The notes: generated from the letters alone by a model not told the origin. Counted from the stretch's first letter, positions 49,207 through 58,458 are shown. The stretch: DNA of 64,000 bases from JAIBJN01 sp963811635 (GCA_963811635.1 CAWESB010000017.1:62001-126000), one strand, 5' to 3'. Numbers and translations: made by a program.

Positions 49207-49237
49207 AGAGGCGGTCGTGGCACCACGGGCCGCCTCT
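49207..49237. terminator. Stem-loop between ppdK and the small membrane protein gene
   Basis: AGAGGCGG pairs with CCGCCTCT around a 15-nt loop. The T-tract (TTCCTTTT) follows on the plus strand, whereas the flanking genes are read on the minus strand, so the direction of action is unclear. It may limit read-through from ppsR into ppdK. The rest of 49056-49242 shows nothing else. Confidence 0.4.
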
Positions 49238-49242
49238 TCCTT

Positions 49243-49401
49243 TTAAGGAGCCGCCGTCTCGCGCTTGTGCGCGAACCACTCGATCAGGCGGATCCCCACC
49301 CAGACCGGGGTGAGGAGCACGTAGAAGACGAAGAGCCCGGCCGCAAGCAGGAGCATCCAGAGCGGCCAGCAGTACCAGGGGATCGCGCGCTTCGGCGTCA
49401 C
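49243..49401 (-). CDS. Small single-helix membrane protein between ppsR and ppdK
   Basis: A 52-aa peptide, MTPKRAIPWYCWPLWMLLLA followed by GLFVFYVLLTPVWVGIRLIEW and a basic-hydrophilic tail. One or two tight membrane helices are predicted. GTG start at 49401 overlaps the ppsR stop by 4 nt (GTGA), strongly suggesting real, coupled translation. Unknown function. Confidence 0.62.
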   Translation of the reverse strand: MTPKRAIPWYCWPLWMLLLAAGLFVFYVLLTPVWVGIRLIEWFAHKRETAAP

Positions 49402-50225
49402 CGGGCAGCCTCCGTGCGCAGGCGCTGCTCCTCGACCAGGCGCACGATCCGCCTCGCCGTCTCCTCGATGGCGAGGTTCGAGACCTCGATCACCGGGCAG
49501 CCGAGGCGCTTGTGCACCGACTCCGCGTACTCCAGCTCCTCGTAGATCTCGGCAAGGTCGGCGTAGCGCCGTCCGCCGCCGCCCATCCCGCGCACGCGCT
49601 CGCCGCGGATGGCCGCAAGCGCATCCGCGTCGATGGTCAGGCCGACGACCTTGGACCGGTCGATCTTCCACAGCTCCGCCGGCGGCTCGATGTCCTTCAC
49701 GATCGGCACGTTGGCAGTCTTGTACCCGAGATACGCGAGATACATCGAAAGAGGCGTCTTCGAGCTGCGCGAGACGCCGACGAGGACGATGTCCGCCTCG
49801 GGCAGCTCGCTGGCTCCGGCGCCGTCGTCGTAGCGGACCGCGAACTCGATCGCGGCGATCCGCTTGAAGTAGCTCGAGTCGAGCACGGTGCGGGCGCCGG
49901 CGCGGCTCAGCGCAGGAGAGCCGGACACGCGGGCAACCGCCTCGATCGGGTGGCCGAGCAGGTCGCAGTAGTGGAGGCGGTAGCGCTTGCAGAGGCCACG
50001 CATCACCTCGCGCAGCTCCGGCTCGACCAGCGTGAAGAGGACGACCGCGCGCCGCCCGCGCGCGCGGGCGGCGGCGAGGTGGACGTCCTCTGCGGCGACG
50101 ATGCGCGGATGCCTGACGACCTCGAACTCCTGCTCCGGGAACTGCGCCTCGACCGCCTCGACGACGCGCGCCGCGGTCTCCCCGGTCGAGTCGGACACAA
50201 CGTGCAGCTCGACGAGGTCGCTCAT
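49398..50225 (-). CDS. ppsR: Pyruvate phosphate dikinase regulatory protein (PPRP/DUF299)
   Basis: A 275-aa bifunctional kinase/pyrophosphorylase. HVVSDSTGETAARVVEAVEA opens the protein, and the P-loop-like GVSRSSKTPLSMYLAYLGYK and PIVKDIEPPAELWKIDRSK are family signatures; CPVIEVSNLAIEETA is the C-terminal motif. It inactivates PPDK by ADP-dependent threonine phosphorylation and reactivates it by Pi-dependent dephosphorylation. The position just upstream of ppdK fits the partnership. Confidence 0.93.
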   Translation of the reverse strand: MSDLVELHVVSDSTGETAARVVEAVEAQFPEQEFEVVRHPRIVAAEDVHLAAARARGRRAVVLFTLVEPELREVMRGLCKRYRLHYCDLLGHPIEAVARVSGSPALSRAGARTVLDSSYFKRIAAIEFAVRYDDGAGASELPEADIVLVGVSRSSKTPLSMYLAYLGYKTANVPIVKDIEPPAELWKIDRSKVVGLTIDADALAAIRGERVRGMGGGGRRYADLAEIYEELEYAESVHKRLGCPVIEVSNLAIEETARRIVRLVEEQRLRTEAAR

Positions 50226-50227
50226 GC

Positions 50228-52159
50228 CTACCTCGGGATCTGCGAAAGATCGCCGAGCGCGCCGACCGCGTCCCGCACGTCGAGCAGGAGCCGCAAGCGG
50301 TTGGCGCGGACGCGCTCGTCGTCCACCATCACCAGCACCTCGTCGAAGAAGCGGTCGACCGGCGGGCCGAGCTCGGCGGCGGCAGCGATCGCCCCGGGGA
50401 AGTCGCGCTCGGCAACGGCAGCCTCGATGCGGGGCGAGGCCTGGCCGAGCGCGTCGATCAGCGCCACCTCGGCCTCCTCGGTCGCGAGCGAGGGGTCGAG
50501 CGTCCCCGCAGCCCCGTCGGCCTTGGCCGCGAGGCGGTTGGAGCGGTCGAAGGCGACGTAGACGCGGCCGAACTCATCGCTCGGCGCCTCGGCCGCGAGC
50601 GTCCGCGCCAGCTCCGCGACGGCGCCGAGCTCGCTCACGCCGCCCGCGCGCGCGGCGCGCACGAACTCGACCGGGACGTCGAGGACGCCTTCCAGCCGCT
50701 CGAAGACGAAGTCGGAGACGTCGGAGGGGTCGTCCTTGACGTCGGCCTTCTGCTCGACGAGGAGCCCGACATCGCGCTGCAGAAGCGCTCCGACGTCGAT
50801 CGCCAGCCCGCCCTCGACGGCGAGCCGGCACAGGCCGATGGCCGCCCGGCGCAGCCCATGCGGGTCGCGGGAGCCTGTGGGACGCTGACCGAGCGCGAAC
50901 GAGACCGTGAGGTTGTCGATCTTCTCCGCGGCAGCGAGCACGCGCCCGGGCTCGGTGTGCGGCAGCGCGCCGTCGGCCGAGTCCGGTAGGTACTGCTCCT
51001 CGATCGCGGCGCAGACGCCCTCCGGGAAGCCTGCGAGGCGGGCGTACTCCGCCCCGATGTGGCCCTCGAGGTCCGGGAACTCGCGTACGAGCTCCGCCGC
51101 CTGGTCGGCCTTCGCCAGGCGGGCGGCCTCGTGCGAGGCCTCGCCGCCGCCTAGCACGCCGACGAGATCCTGCAGCCGCGCCGCCTTGTCCGCAAAGCTC
51201 CCGGCCCCGGCGACGAATGTGATCGAGCCGAGCTGACCCGCGAGCGCCTCGATCCCTTTGGCCACGTCCCGCTCGAACGTGAAGTGGGCGTCCTCGAGGC
51301 GGCCTTCGAGCACGCGCTCGTTCCCGGCGATCACGACCTTGGGGTCGCCGCCGTTGGCCACGAAGGCAAAACGCGCTCCCTCGAGCGGGAAGTAGCGCTG
51401 GTGCGACTGCATGGCGGTCTCCACCACGCGGGGCGGCAGCTCGAGGAAGCGCTCGTCGAAGCTCCCTTCGAGGACGATCGGGCTCTCGACGAGATGGACG
51501 ACCTCCTCGAGCACGCCGGCCGCGTCGCGCCAGCCGCCAATCGCGTCGAGCCCCTCGAGAATCAGTCGGCGCCGCTCCTCCTGCTCCGGCTCGACCCCGG
51601 CCGCCCGCAGGGTCTCTGCGTACGCGTCTGCCTTGACCACCTCGACCTCGCCGCTCGTGAAGCGGTGGCCGTAGGTCAGGTGACCGGACTCGAGGCCGGC
51701 GGCCTCGAAGCGGATCGTGTCCTTGCCGAGCTTCGAGCAGAGCCAGCGGACCGGGCGCGAGAAGCGCAGGCCGTCCTTCTCCCAGACCATCGACTTGCTG
51801 AAGCCGAGCCCGGCCACGATCGCAGAGAGGCGCTCCGGGAGCGCCTCCGACATCGCCCGGCCCGGGACGGTCACCCCGAGGAAGCCGTCGCGAACCTCGA
51901 GATCGTCCACGGCGACGCCCTGCTTGCGGGCGAAGCCGGCCGCGGCCTTCTCGCGCAGCTGCTCGGGCGGCCCCTGCACCCACCGGTCCGGCTCGCGCTC
52001 GGCCACGTCGTCGACGAGGAGCGCGAGCCGGCGGGGCCCGACGAAGACGGTGCCCTCCCCCAGCTCGGGGAGCCACCGCTCGCGCAGCTGTGCCTCCGCC
52101 TCACGGCACGCCGAGGCAGGGAGCTCCTCGCAACCGATCTCAAGCAGCAGGCTCGGCAA
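50228..52159 (-). CDS. glyS: Glycine-tRNA ligase beta subunit
   Basis: A 643-aa protein beginning LLLEIGCEELPASACREAEA, with RFSRPVRWLCSKLG, GHRFTSGEVEVVKADAYAET, PPRVVETAMQSHQRYFPLEG and the HD-like FPDLEGHIGAEYARLAGFPE. The C-terminal anticodon-binding region ends VRANRLRLLLDVRDAVGAL. It pairs with GlyQ to charge tRNA-Gly. The start is a TTG at 52159 with GGAG at suitable distance, overlapping the end of glyQ by 20 nt. The length is about 50 aa shorter than in E. coli, as in several actinobacteria. Confidence 0.94.
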   Translation of the reverse strand: MPSLLLEIGCEELPASACREAEAQLRERWLPELGEGTVFVGPRRLALLVDDVAEREPDRWVQGPPEQLREKAAAGFARKQGVAVDDLEVRDGFLGVTVPGRAMSEALPERLSAIVAGLGFSKSMVWEKDGLRFSRPVRWLCSKLGKDTIRFEAAGLESGHLTYGHRFTSGEVEVVKADAYAETLRAAGVEPEQEERRRLILEGLDAIGGWRDAAGVLEEVVHLVESPIVLEGSFDERFLELPPRVVETAMQSHQRYFPLEGARFAFVANGGDPKVVIAGNERVLEGRLEDAHFTFERDVAKGIEALAGQLGSITFVAGAGSFADKAARLQDLVGVLGGGEASHEAARLAKADQAAELVREFPDLEGHIGAEYARLAGFPEGVCAAIEEQYLPDSADGALPHTEPGRVLAAAEKIDNLTVSFALGQRPTGSRDPHGLRRAAIGLCRLAVEGGLAIDVGALLQRDVGLLVEQKADVKDDPSDVSDFVFERLEGVLDVPVEFVRAARAGGVSELGAVAELARTLAAEAPSDEFGRVYVAFDRSNRLAAKADGAAGTLDPSLATEEAEVALIDALGQASPRIEAAVAERDFPGAIAAAAELGPPVDRFFDEVLVMVDDERVRANRLRLLLDVRDAVGALGDLSQIPR

Positions 52160-53015
52160 GGGTCTCCAGATAGAGCTCGGCGACGGCGCGGGCGAGGTGG
52201 CGCACCCGGCCGATGTACGAGGCGCGCTCGGTCACGGAGATCGCCCCGCGCGCGTCGAGCAGGTTGAAGACGTGCGAGCACTTGAGCACCTGGTCGTAGG
52301 CCGGGAGCGGCAGCGCGAGCTCGACCAGCGCGCGGCACTCGGCCTCGTGCTCGCCGAAGCGGCGCACGAGCACGTCCACGGGCGCCGCCTCGAAGTTGTA
52401 GATCGACCACTGGCGCTCGCTCTCGCGGTAGACGTCGCCCCAGGTCACGCCCGGCGCCCACTCGAGCTCGAACGCCGTCCGCGTGCCCTGCAGGAACATG
52501 GCGAGCCGCTCGAGCCCGTACGTGAGCTCGGCCGGGATCAGGTCGAGCTCGAGTCCGCCTGCCTGCTGGAAGTACGTGAACTGCGTCACCTCCATGCCGT
52601 CGACCCAGATCTCCCAGCCGAGCCCCCAGGCGCCGAGCGTCGGGCTCTCCCAGTCGTCCTCGACCAGCCGCACATCGTGCTTCTGCAGGTCGATGCCCAC
52701 CGCCTCGAGCGAGGCGAAGTAGCGATCGAGCACGTCGTCCGGGGCCGGCTTGAGGAGCACCTGGTACTGGTAGAACTGCTGGAAGCGGAAGGGGTTCTCG
52801 CCGTAGCGTCCGTCTGCGGGGCGGATGCTTGGCTCGACGTAGCCCACCTTCCACGGCGACGGGCCGAGCGAGCGCAGGAACGTCGCCGGATTCATGGTCC
52901 CGGCCCCGACCTCGGTGTGGTACGGCTGCATGAGGACGCAGCCCTGATCGGCCCAGTAGCCCTGCAGGAGGGCGATCATCTCCTGGAAGTTGGGTGCGCC
53001 CATCAGACGCACCAT
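52140..53015 (-). CDS. glyQ: Glycine-tRNA ligase alpha subunit
   Basis: A 291-aa catalytic subunit. NFQEMIALLQGYWADQGC, QPYHTEVGAGTMNPATFLRS, VEPSIRPADGRYGENPFRFQ, DDWESPTLGAWGLGWEIWVD and TYGLERLAMFLQG are GlyQ signatures. An ATG at 53015 gives MVRLMGAPN; the internal ATG at 53003 (MGAPNFQEM) fits the family equally well and lies 9 nt below a TACGAT -10-like hexamer. The heterotetrameric GlyRS is usual in bacteria, in contrast to the single-chain type of some actinobacteria. It overlaps glyS. Confidence 0.95.
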   Translation of the reverse strand: MVRLMGAPNFQEMIALLQGYWADQGCVLMQPYHTEVGAGTMNPATFLRSLGPSPWKVGYVEPSIRPADGRYGENPFRFQQFYQYQVLLKPAPDDVLDRYFASLEAVGIDLQKHDVRLVEDDWESPTLGAWGLGWEIWVDGMEVTQFTYFQQAGGLELDLIPAELTYGLERLAMFLQGTRTAFELEWAPGVTWGDVYRESERQWSIYNFEAAPVDVLVRRFGEHEAECRALVELALPLPAYDQVLKCSHVFNLLDARGAISVTERASYIGRVRHLARAVAELYLETLAEPAA

Positions 53016-53030
53016 CGTACTCAGAGCCGA

Positions 53031-53780
53031 TTAGCGCGTCTGAGCCAGCGTCCGCAGGCGGAAGCCGCCGTGCTCCTCGTACGACGACTCGATCACGCGG
53101 AGGCATTGCCGGAGCGCGTCCTCGTCGAGCCCGGCCGCCCGCACGCCGGCGAGCGGCTGCTCGAGGAGCGACCGGAGCCCGAGGAACCCGGCCTCGGAGA
53201 TGGCCAGCGACTCCGAGGAGCAGTCGGCGCAGACGGCGCCGCCCGCCCGCGCGGAGAAGCCCACGAGCGGCTTCGAGTCCCCGCACGCGGCACAGCTCGC
53301 AAGATGCGGCAGGTAGCCGGAAAGCCACAGCAGCTTCAGCTGGAAGGAGAGGACGAGCGGCTCGAGCGAGGGCTGGGCCGGCAGCTCGGCCTCGACGTCG
53401 TCGAGGAGGTCGAGGAAGCGCGTGAGCGCATTGAACGCGGGCGGCTGCGCGTCCTCCTCGACGAAGAGCCTGAGCACCGCCTCCAGCCCGATGTGGCCGA
53501 CCGCCAGGCGGTAGGGGTCGGTGCGGGAGCGGTCGTGGGAGCGCACCAGCTGGGCGCCCCGAACCGTGTGGAGGTCGCCGCGGCCCTCGTGGAGGAGCAG
53601 CTCGACGTGGGAGAGCGGCTCCAGCCTGGCGCCGAAGCGGGACCGCGTCTTGCGGACGCCCTTCGCGATCGCGCCCACCCTGCCCTTCTCCAACGTGTAG
53701 AGGTGGAGCACACAATCCGCCTCGGAGAAGCGGATGGAACGGAGCACGACCGCCTCGGTCGTGAGCGTGCGCGAGGACAT
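53031..53780 (-). CDS. recO: DNA repair protein RecO
   Basis: A 249-aa protein. The N-terminal OB fold is TLTTEAVVLRSIRFSEADCV, HLYTLEKGRVGAIAKGVRKT and RFGARLEPLSHVELLLHEGR. The zinc ribbon SCAACGDSKP...AVCADCSSES follows. It anneals SSB-coated single strands and loads RecA with RecR. Actinobacterial recO is commonly followed by glyQ/S as here (15-nt gap). Confidence 0.93.
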   Translation of the reverse strand: MSSRTLTTEAVVLRSIRFSEADCVLHLYTLEKGRVGAIAKGVRKTRSRFGARLEPLSHVELLLHEGRGDLHTVRGAQLVRSHDRSRTDPYRLAVGHIGLEAVLRLFVEEDAQPPAFNALTRFLDLLDDVEAELPAQPSLEPLVLSFQLKLLWLSGYLPHLASCAACGDSKPLVGFSARAGGAVCADCSSESLAISEAGFLGLRSLLEQPLAGVRAAGLDEDALRQCLRVIESSYEEHGGFRLRTLAQTR

Positions 53781-53842
53781 GGAGCAACTCTAGTCGCTGC
53801 CTCGGGGGAATCGGCGGCAGGCCGCGGACGTTTTCCCTGGTA

Positions 53843-54094
53843 ATGATCAAGATCGAGATGTACACCACCCGGTGGTGCGGATACTGCGACCTGGCGCGCG
53901 CGCTGCTGCGCGAACGCGGACTCCCCTTCGAGGAGATCGGCCTGGACGACGACCCCGCCTTCCGAGCGCGCCTCATTGACTTGACCGGTCGGTGGACGGT
54001 GCCGCAGATCCTCATCGACGGCAGGCCGATCGGCGGCTACACGGAGCTCCGCGAGCTCGACCGCCGCGGGCTCCTCGACGGGCTCGCCGCCTAG
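53843..54094 (+). CDS. Glutaredoxin
   Basis: An 83-aa thioredoxin fold with MYTTRWCGYCDLARALL (Cys-Gly-Tyr-Cys, close to GrxC CPYC), TVPQILIDGRPIGG (cis-Pro) and GYTELREL. It reduces disulfides with a low-molecular-weight thiol. It shares a CTAG double stop (54091-54094) with the convergent esterase gene. Confidence 0.9.
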   Translation: MIKIEMYTTRWCGYCDLARALLRERGLPFEEIGLDDDPAFRARLIDLTGRWTVPQILIDGRPIGGYTELRELDRRGLLDGLAA

Positions 54095-55125
54095 CCGGTC
54101 TCGGGCGCGAGCCGCTCGGCCAGATAGGCGAGGCTGAGCGGGTAGCGGTACTCGATCGCCATGTGCGTGGCGTCGAAGAGCTCGAAGTGGACGTCCGTGA
54201 CCCCGATGTCGGCCAGCGCCCGGCGGAAGGCCTCGGCGCCGAGATCGAGGTAGTACTCATCGCGCTTGCCGGCGTCGACGTAGATCGCCTTCAGGGAGCG
54301 AAGCGCCTCCGCGCGCTCTGGCGCCATCCGCACCGGATCCCACGCGAGCCACCTCTCCCACACATCCGGCACGAGCTCGCCCGTGTCGACGTCGAACGGG
54401 AGGCGGACGGTGCCGTCGGGATCGGTCGAGTAGCACGCCGCCATGCACCAGCTGTTCAGGAGGAAGTCGTCGCTGGCCTTCGAGAGGGACGGACGCGAGC
54501 GGAAGTCCTCCCAGAAGCGCTCGTACGAGCCGTCGTAATCGTCCCGCAGGGTCCGGGCGACCTCACGGAACTCCGACAGGTAGCACGCCTCGAAGAGGGC
54601 GTCGCCGGCATGCGTGGCCAGGCCGCCGAAGAGGTCGGGTCGGAGCATCGGCGTCACCATCGCGCCGTAGCCGCCGCTCGACTTGCCGGCGATCCCGCGA
54701 TGCGCGGGATCAGCGAGCGTCCGGTAGTTCGTGTCGACCCACGGGACGACCTCGTCGCAGAGATAGGTGTGGTAGTTCCCGGTCCCGGGCGAGTCGAGGA
54801 ACTGGCTCCCGCCCAGCGACGTCCAGGCATCGACCCAGACCACGATCGCCGGCGGCGCGCCTCCGCTCGCAAAGAGCTCGTCGGCCAGCTCCGGGAAGTT
54901 GCGGCGGAACGGCGTGCGGTTGCGCCACATGTCCAGCTGCCCCGTGAGGCCCTGGATCATGTAGACGCTCGGGTATTGCCGCTCCGGCTCGTCGTCGTAT
55001 CCGGGCGGGAGGTAGACCCACAGCGGCCGCGCGGACGGGTCGCCGAGCGGGTTCCCACGCAGGGCCTCGCTCTCGAAGATCGTCTCGTCGAAGCGGCCGG
55101 CCGGCTCGAAGGACCACGGCTCCAT
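54091..55125 (-). CDS. Esterase of the enterochelin-esterase/antigen-85-like group
   Basis: A 344-aa alpha/beta hydrolase. WVYLPPGYDDEPERQYPSVY and MIQGLTGQLDMW give the oxyanion region, GIAGKSSGGYGAMVTP carries the nucleophile Ser, KAIYVDAGKRDEYYLDLGAE the Asp and HFELFDATHMAIEYR the His. There is no signal peptide, so it is probably cytoplasmic; the substrate is unknown. ATG at 55125, 10 nt downstream of the mutM stop. Confidence 0.86.
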   Translation of the reverse strand: MEPWSFEPAGRFDETIFESEALRGNPLGDPSARPLWVYLPPGYDDEPERQYPSVYMIQGLTGQLDMWRNRTPFRRNFPELADELFASGGAPPAIVVWVDAWTSLGGSQFLDSPGTGNYHTYLCDEVVPWVDTNYRTLADPAHRGIAGKSSGGYGAMVTPMLRPDLFGGLATHAGDALFEACYLSEFREVARTLRDDYDGSYERFWEDFRSRPSLSKASDDFLLNSWCMAACYSTDPDGTVRLPFDVDTGELVPDVWERWLAWDPVRMAPERAEALRSLKAIYVDAGKRDEYYLDLGAEAFRRALADIGVTDVHFELFDATHMAIEYRYPLSLAYLAERLAPETG

Positions 55126-55135
55126 GCCTGTGATG

Positions 55136-55970
55136 CTAGTCGCGGGGCTGGCAGGTCGGGCAGTACCACGTGCCGCGTCCGGCCACCCGGGTCTTGGCGA
55201 TCGGCGTTCCGCAGCGTTCGCATGGCTCGTCCTCGCGCCCGTAGACCCGAAACTCGTTCTGCATGGTCCCGGGGCTCCCGTCGGCGCCGCGGTAGTCGCG
55301 AAGCGTCGCGCCCTGTCGCTTGATGCCGAGCCGGAGCGCCTTGCGAACCCCCTCCCGCAACGCCGCGATCTCCTCCTCGCCCAGCTCGCCGGCTGAGCCT
55401 GAGCGGGTTGACGCGCGCGTACCACAGCGCCTCGTCCGCATAGATGTTCCCCACGCCCGCGGCCGCCCGCTGGTCGAGCAGCGCTGCCTTCACCGGAGCC
55501 TTGCGCCCCGCGAGCGAGCGCCCCAGGCTTGCCGGCGTGAAGGAGCGGCCGAGCGGCTCGACGCCCAGCCTGCGCGCGGCGAAGTAGCCGTCGAGGTCGC
55601 CGGGCTCGAGCAGGTCCCAGGTGCCGAAGCGGCGGACGTCCCGGTAGGCGAAGTCCGACCCGTCGTCTAATCTGACAACTGCCCGCACGTGCGGATCGTC
55701 CTCGCGCCCCCCGGACGCCGGGTGGAGGACGTTCCCGGTCATCCGCAGGTGGACGAGGAGGTGCCGGCCGCTCTCGAAGACGACAATCAGATACTTGCCT
55801 CGCCGACGCACGTCGGCGACGCGCTCGCCCTCGAGCGCCGCCGCGACGAGCTCGGGCGGCTCGGGCCTCGTCAGCCGGGGATCGAAGATCTCGACGCGCT
55901 CGAGCTTCTTCCCCGTCAGCCCCGGCGCGAGCCTGGAGCGGATGGTCTCGACCTCGGGCAGCTCCGGCAC
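55136..55970 (-). CDS. mutM: Formamidopyrimidine-DNA glycosylase MutM (frameshifted)
   Basis: It starts with PELPEVETIRSRL, where Pro2 and Glu3 are catalytic. RRGKYLIVVFESG, RRFGTWDL, GVGNIYADEALWYARVNPLR and the helix-two-turn-helix region follow. A zinc finger closes it (CERCGTPIAKTRVAGRGTWY, CPTC). One inserted base near 55395 splits the frame; the rest reads GELGEEEIAALREGVRKALR. Restored length 278 codons. MutM removes 8-oxoguanine and ring-opened purines. GTG at 55970 is the start. Confidence 0.92.
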
Positions 55971-55993
55971 GTCGTCCTAGGCCCCCGTCCGAA

Positions 55994-57289
55994 TCAGGAG
56001 AGGACGTCGAGGACGATCGGCCTCCGCTCGGGCTCCCCGTCCCCGATGCGGTAGCAGGCCGCGATCTCGTCCACGGCCCGGATGGCGGACTCCTCGTCGC
56101 GCGCGTGCACCTCGGCGAGCGGCTCGCCGACCCGGACCGCGTCCCCGCGCTTTGCCAGGCAGACGACGCCGACCGCGTGGTCGATGGCGTCCTCCTTGCG
56201 CAGTCGCCCGGCGCCCAGGCGGAGTGCGGCCAGGCCGACGGCCGTCGTCGCGATCGCCTGGACGTACCCCGATGCGGGTGCCGGCACGGGCTGGACCACT
56301 GCCGCTCGCGGAAGTGCCTCTCGCCGAGGATCGCCGCCCTGCGCCCGCACCCAGCGGTCGTAGAGCTCGCGCGCGGACCCGTCAGCGACGGTGCCTTCGG
56401 CTAGGCGGCGCCCCTCGTTCACGTCGACGTCGAGATCCGAGAGCGCGAGGAGGTGCGCCGAGGCGCCGAGCACGAGCTCCGTCAGGTCGGGCGGGCCCTG
56501 GCCGTCGAGCGTGTCGAGCGCCTCGGCGATCTCGAGCGCGTTTCCGACGGCGCGGCCGAGCGGCTGGTCCATGTCGGTCAGCTCGCAGACGACCTCACGG
56601 CCGCCCAGCCGGCCGAGCTCGACCATGGTCCGCGCCAGCTCGCGCGCCTCGTCGAGCGTCTTCATGAAGGCGCCGTCGCCCACCTTGACGTCGAGCACGA
56701 TCGCGTCGGCGCCGCCCGCGATCTTCTTCGACATGATCGAGGAGGCGATCAACGGGATGATGTCCACGGTCGCGGTCACGTCCCTGAGGGCATAGAGCTT
56801 CTTGTCGGCGGGGACGAGGTCGGCCGTCTGCCCGATGATCGCGAGCCCGATCTCCTTCACCTGGCGGATGAACTCCTCGCCGTCCAGCTCGATCCTGAAG
56901 CCGGGGATGGACTCGAGCTTGTCCAGCGTCCCGCCGGTATGGCCGAGCCCGCGGCCGCTCATCTTTGCGAACGGCACGCCGCAGGCCGCGACGATCGGCC
57001 CGATCACGAGCGAGGCCTTGTCGCCCACGCCGCCGGTCGAGTGCTTGTCGACGACCTTCCGCCCAAGCGCTGAGAGGTCGATCGTCTCTCCGCTTCGCAC
57101 CATCGCGTCGGTGAGCGCGTGGGTCTCGACCGCGCTCAGGCCCTGGAAGTAGGCGGCCATGCAGAACGCCGCCATCTGGTAGTCGGGCACCTCGTCGCGC
57201 GCGTACGCCAGGACGAGCTCCGAGATCTCCGCCTCGGACAGCTCCGCCCCGTCGCGCTTCCGCTGGATCAGCGCCGCGGGATGGATCAC
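55994..57289 (-). CDS. pdp: Pyrimidine-nucleoside/thymidine phosphorylase
   Basis: A 431-aa enzyme. IQRKRDGAELSEAEISELVL, VVDKHSTGGVGDKASL (phosphate loop), MSGRGLGHTGGTLDKLESIP (signature), LYALRDVTATVDIIPLIASS and KKIAGGADAIVLDVKVGDGA are all typical. It cleaves pyrimidine nucleosides with phosphate. GTG at 57289 overlaps the deoB stop by 4 nt; the two enzymes act in sequence (nucleoside to (deoxy)ribose-1-P to ribose-5-P). Confidence 0.95.
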   Translation of the reverse strand: MIHPAALIQRKRDGAELSEAEISELVLAYARDEVPDYQMAAFCMAAYFQGLSAVETHALTDAMVRSGETIDLSALGRKVVDKHSTGGVGDKASLVIGPIVAACGVPFAKMSGRGLGHTGGTLDKLESIPGFRIELDGEEFIRQVKEIGLAIIGQTADLVPADKKLYALRDVTATVDIIPLIASSIMSKKIAGGADAIVLDVKVGDGAFMKTLDEARELARTMVELGRLGGREVVCELTDMDQPLGRAVGNALEIAEALDTLDGQGPPDLTELVLGASAHLLALSDLDVDVNEGRRLAEGTVADGSARELYDRWVRAQGGDPRREALPRAAVVQPVPAPASGYVQAIATTAVGLAALRLGAGRLRKEDAIDHAVGVVCLAKRGDAVRVGEPLAEVHARDEESAIRAVDEIAACYRIGDGEPERRPIVLDVLS

Positions 57290-58452
57290 GGCTGGAGAAC
57301 GGGCGCCCCGGGGATGCCGCGGCTCGGCGCCTTCCCGCCCAGCCACGCGTTCACCGTGGCCCCGACGTCCGCGAACTCGCCTTCGTGCCGCTGCCCGGCC
57401 GCGTTGCGGCCTTCGACGTAGGCGAGGAAGAGCGCGTGCTCGCGCGAGTGGTCGGTCGACGGCGTCGTCGGGTCGCATCCGTGGTCCGACGTGAGGACGA
57501 AGAGGTCGCCCGGTCGCAGCGCGTCCAAGAGGTCGGGCAGCCGACTGTCGAAGTCCTGGAGGCATCGGTGGAAGTTCACGGGGTCGTTGCGGTGACCCCA
57601 GAGCATGTCGGTCTCGACGAGGTTGACGAACACGAGCCCGCCGTCCATCCCGCGTAGCAGCTCTTCCGTCTGCCGGATCCCGTCGGCGTTCGACTTCGTC
57701 GGGTGCGAGTGGTCGATGTCGACGCCCGCGAAGATGTCGTGGATCTTGCCCACCCCGTGCACCTCGTTGCCCGCCTCGCGCACGAGGGTCAGGTAGTTCG
57801 GCTGCCGCGGCCGGAGCGACCAGTCGTGGCGGTTGGGCGTCCGGGTGTAGCTGCCCGGCTCACCCACGAACGGCCGGGCGATCACTCGGCCGACCGCGTG
57901 CTTGCCGGTGAGGATCTCTCGCGCGATCCCGCAGGCCTCGTAGAGCTCCTCGAGCGGAATCGTCTCCTCGTGGGCCGCGATCTGGAAGACGGAGTCGGCG
58001 GACGTGTACACGATCCACTTGCCGGTGCGCTGGTGCTCCTCGCCGAGCTCGTCGATGATCTCGGTCCCCGAGGCGGCCTTGTTGCCGAGCACGCCGCGCC
58101 CGGTGCGGTGCGCGAACCCCTCGATCAGCTCGAAGGGGAAACCGTGCGGGTACGTCGGCATGGCCACCGGGGTGACGATGCCCATCAGCTCCCAGTGGCC
58201 GGTGGTCGTGTCCTTGCCCTTGGAGCGCTCGAACAGCCGGCCCGCGACCGCCGGAGCCCGGTCCGTGGGCGGGCAGCCCTCGAGGTCCTCGATGTTCCCG
58301 AAGCCGAGGTGCTCGAGGTTGGGGAGGTCGAGGCCGCCGACCGCCTTCGCCACGTTGCCGAGGGTGTTCGACCCTTCGTCGCCGTATTCGTGCGCGTCCG
58401 GCAGCTCGCCCGCACCAACCGCGTCCAGCACGATCACGCAGGCGCGCGGCAT
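57286..58452 (-). CDS. deoB: Phosphopentomutase DeoB
   Basis: A 388-aa alkaline-phosphatase-superfamily enzyme. VIVLDAVGAGELPDA (metal Asp), GKDTTTGHWELMGI (active-site Thr loop), YTSADSVFQIAAHEETIP, NLVETDMLWGHRND and VLTSDHGCDPTTPSTDHSRE (metal ligands) are visible. It isomerises (deoxy)ribose-1-P to 5-P. A TAGAAT -10 hexamer 6 nt upstream of the ATG indicates a leaderless transcript. It is followed by pdp. Confidence 0.96.
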   Translation of the reverse strand: MPRACVIVLDAVGAGELPDAHEYGDEGSNTLGNVAKAVGGLDLPNLEHLGFGNIEDLEGCPPTDRAPAVAGRLFERSKGKDTTTGHWELMGIVTPVAMPTYPHGFPFELIEGFAHRTGRGVLGNKAASGTEIIDELGEEHQRTGKWIVYTSADSVFQIAAHEETIPLEELYEACGIAREILTGKHAVGRVIARPFVGEPGSYTRTPNRHDWSLRPRQPNYLTLVREAGNEVHGVGKIHDIFAGVDIDHSHPTKSNADGIRQTEELLRGMDGGLVFVNLVETDMLWGHRNDPVNFHRCLQDFDSRLPDLLDALRPGDLFVLTSDHGCDPTTPSTDHSREHALFLAYVEGRNAAGQRHEGEFADVGATVNAWLGGKAPSRGIPGAPVLQP

Positions 58453-58458
58453 AGGGCT

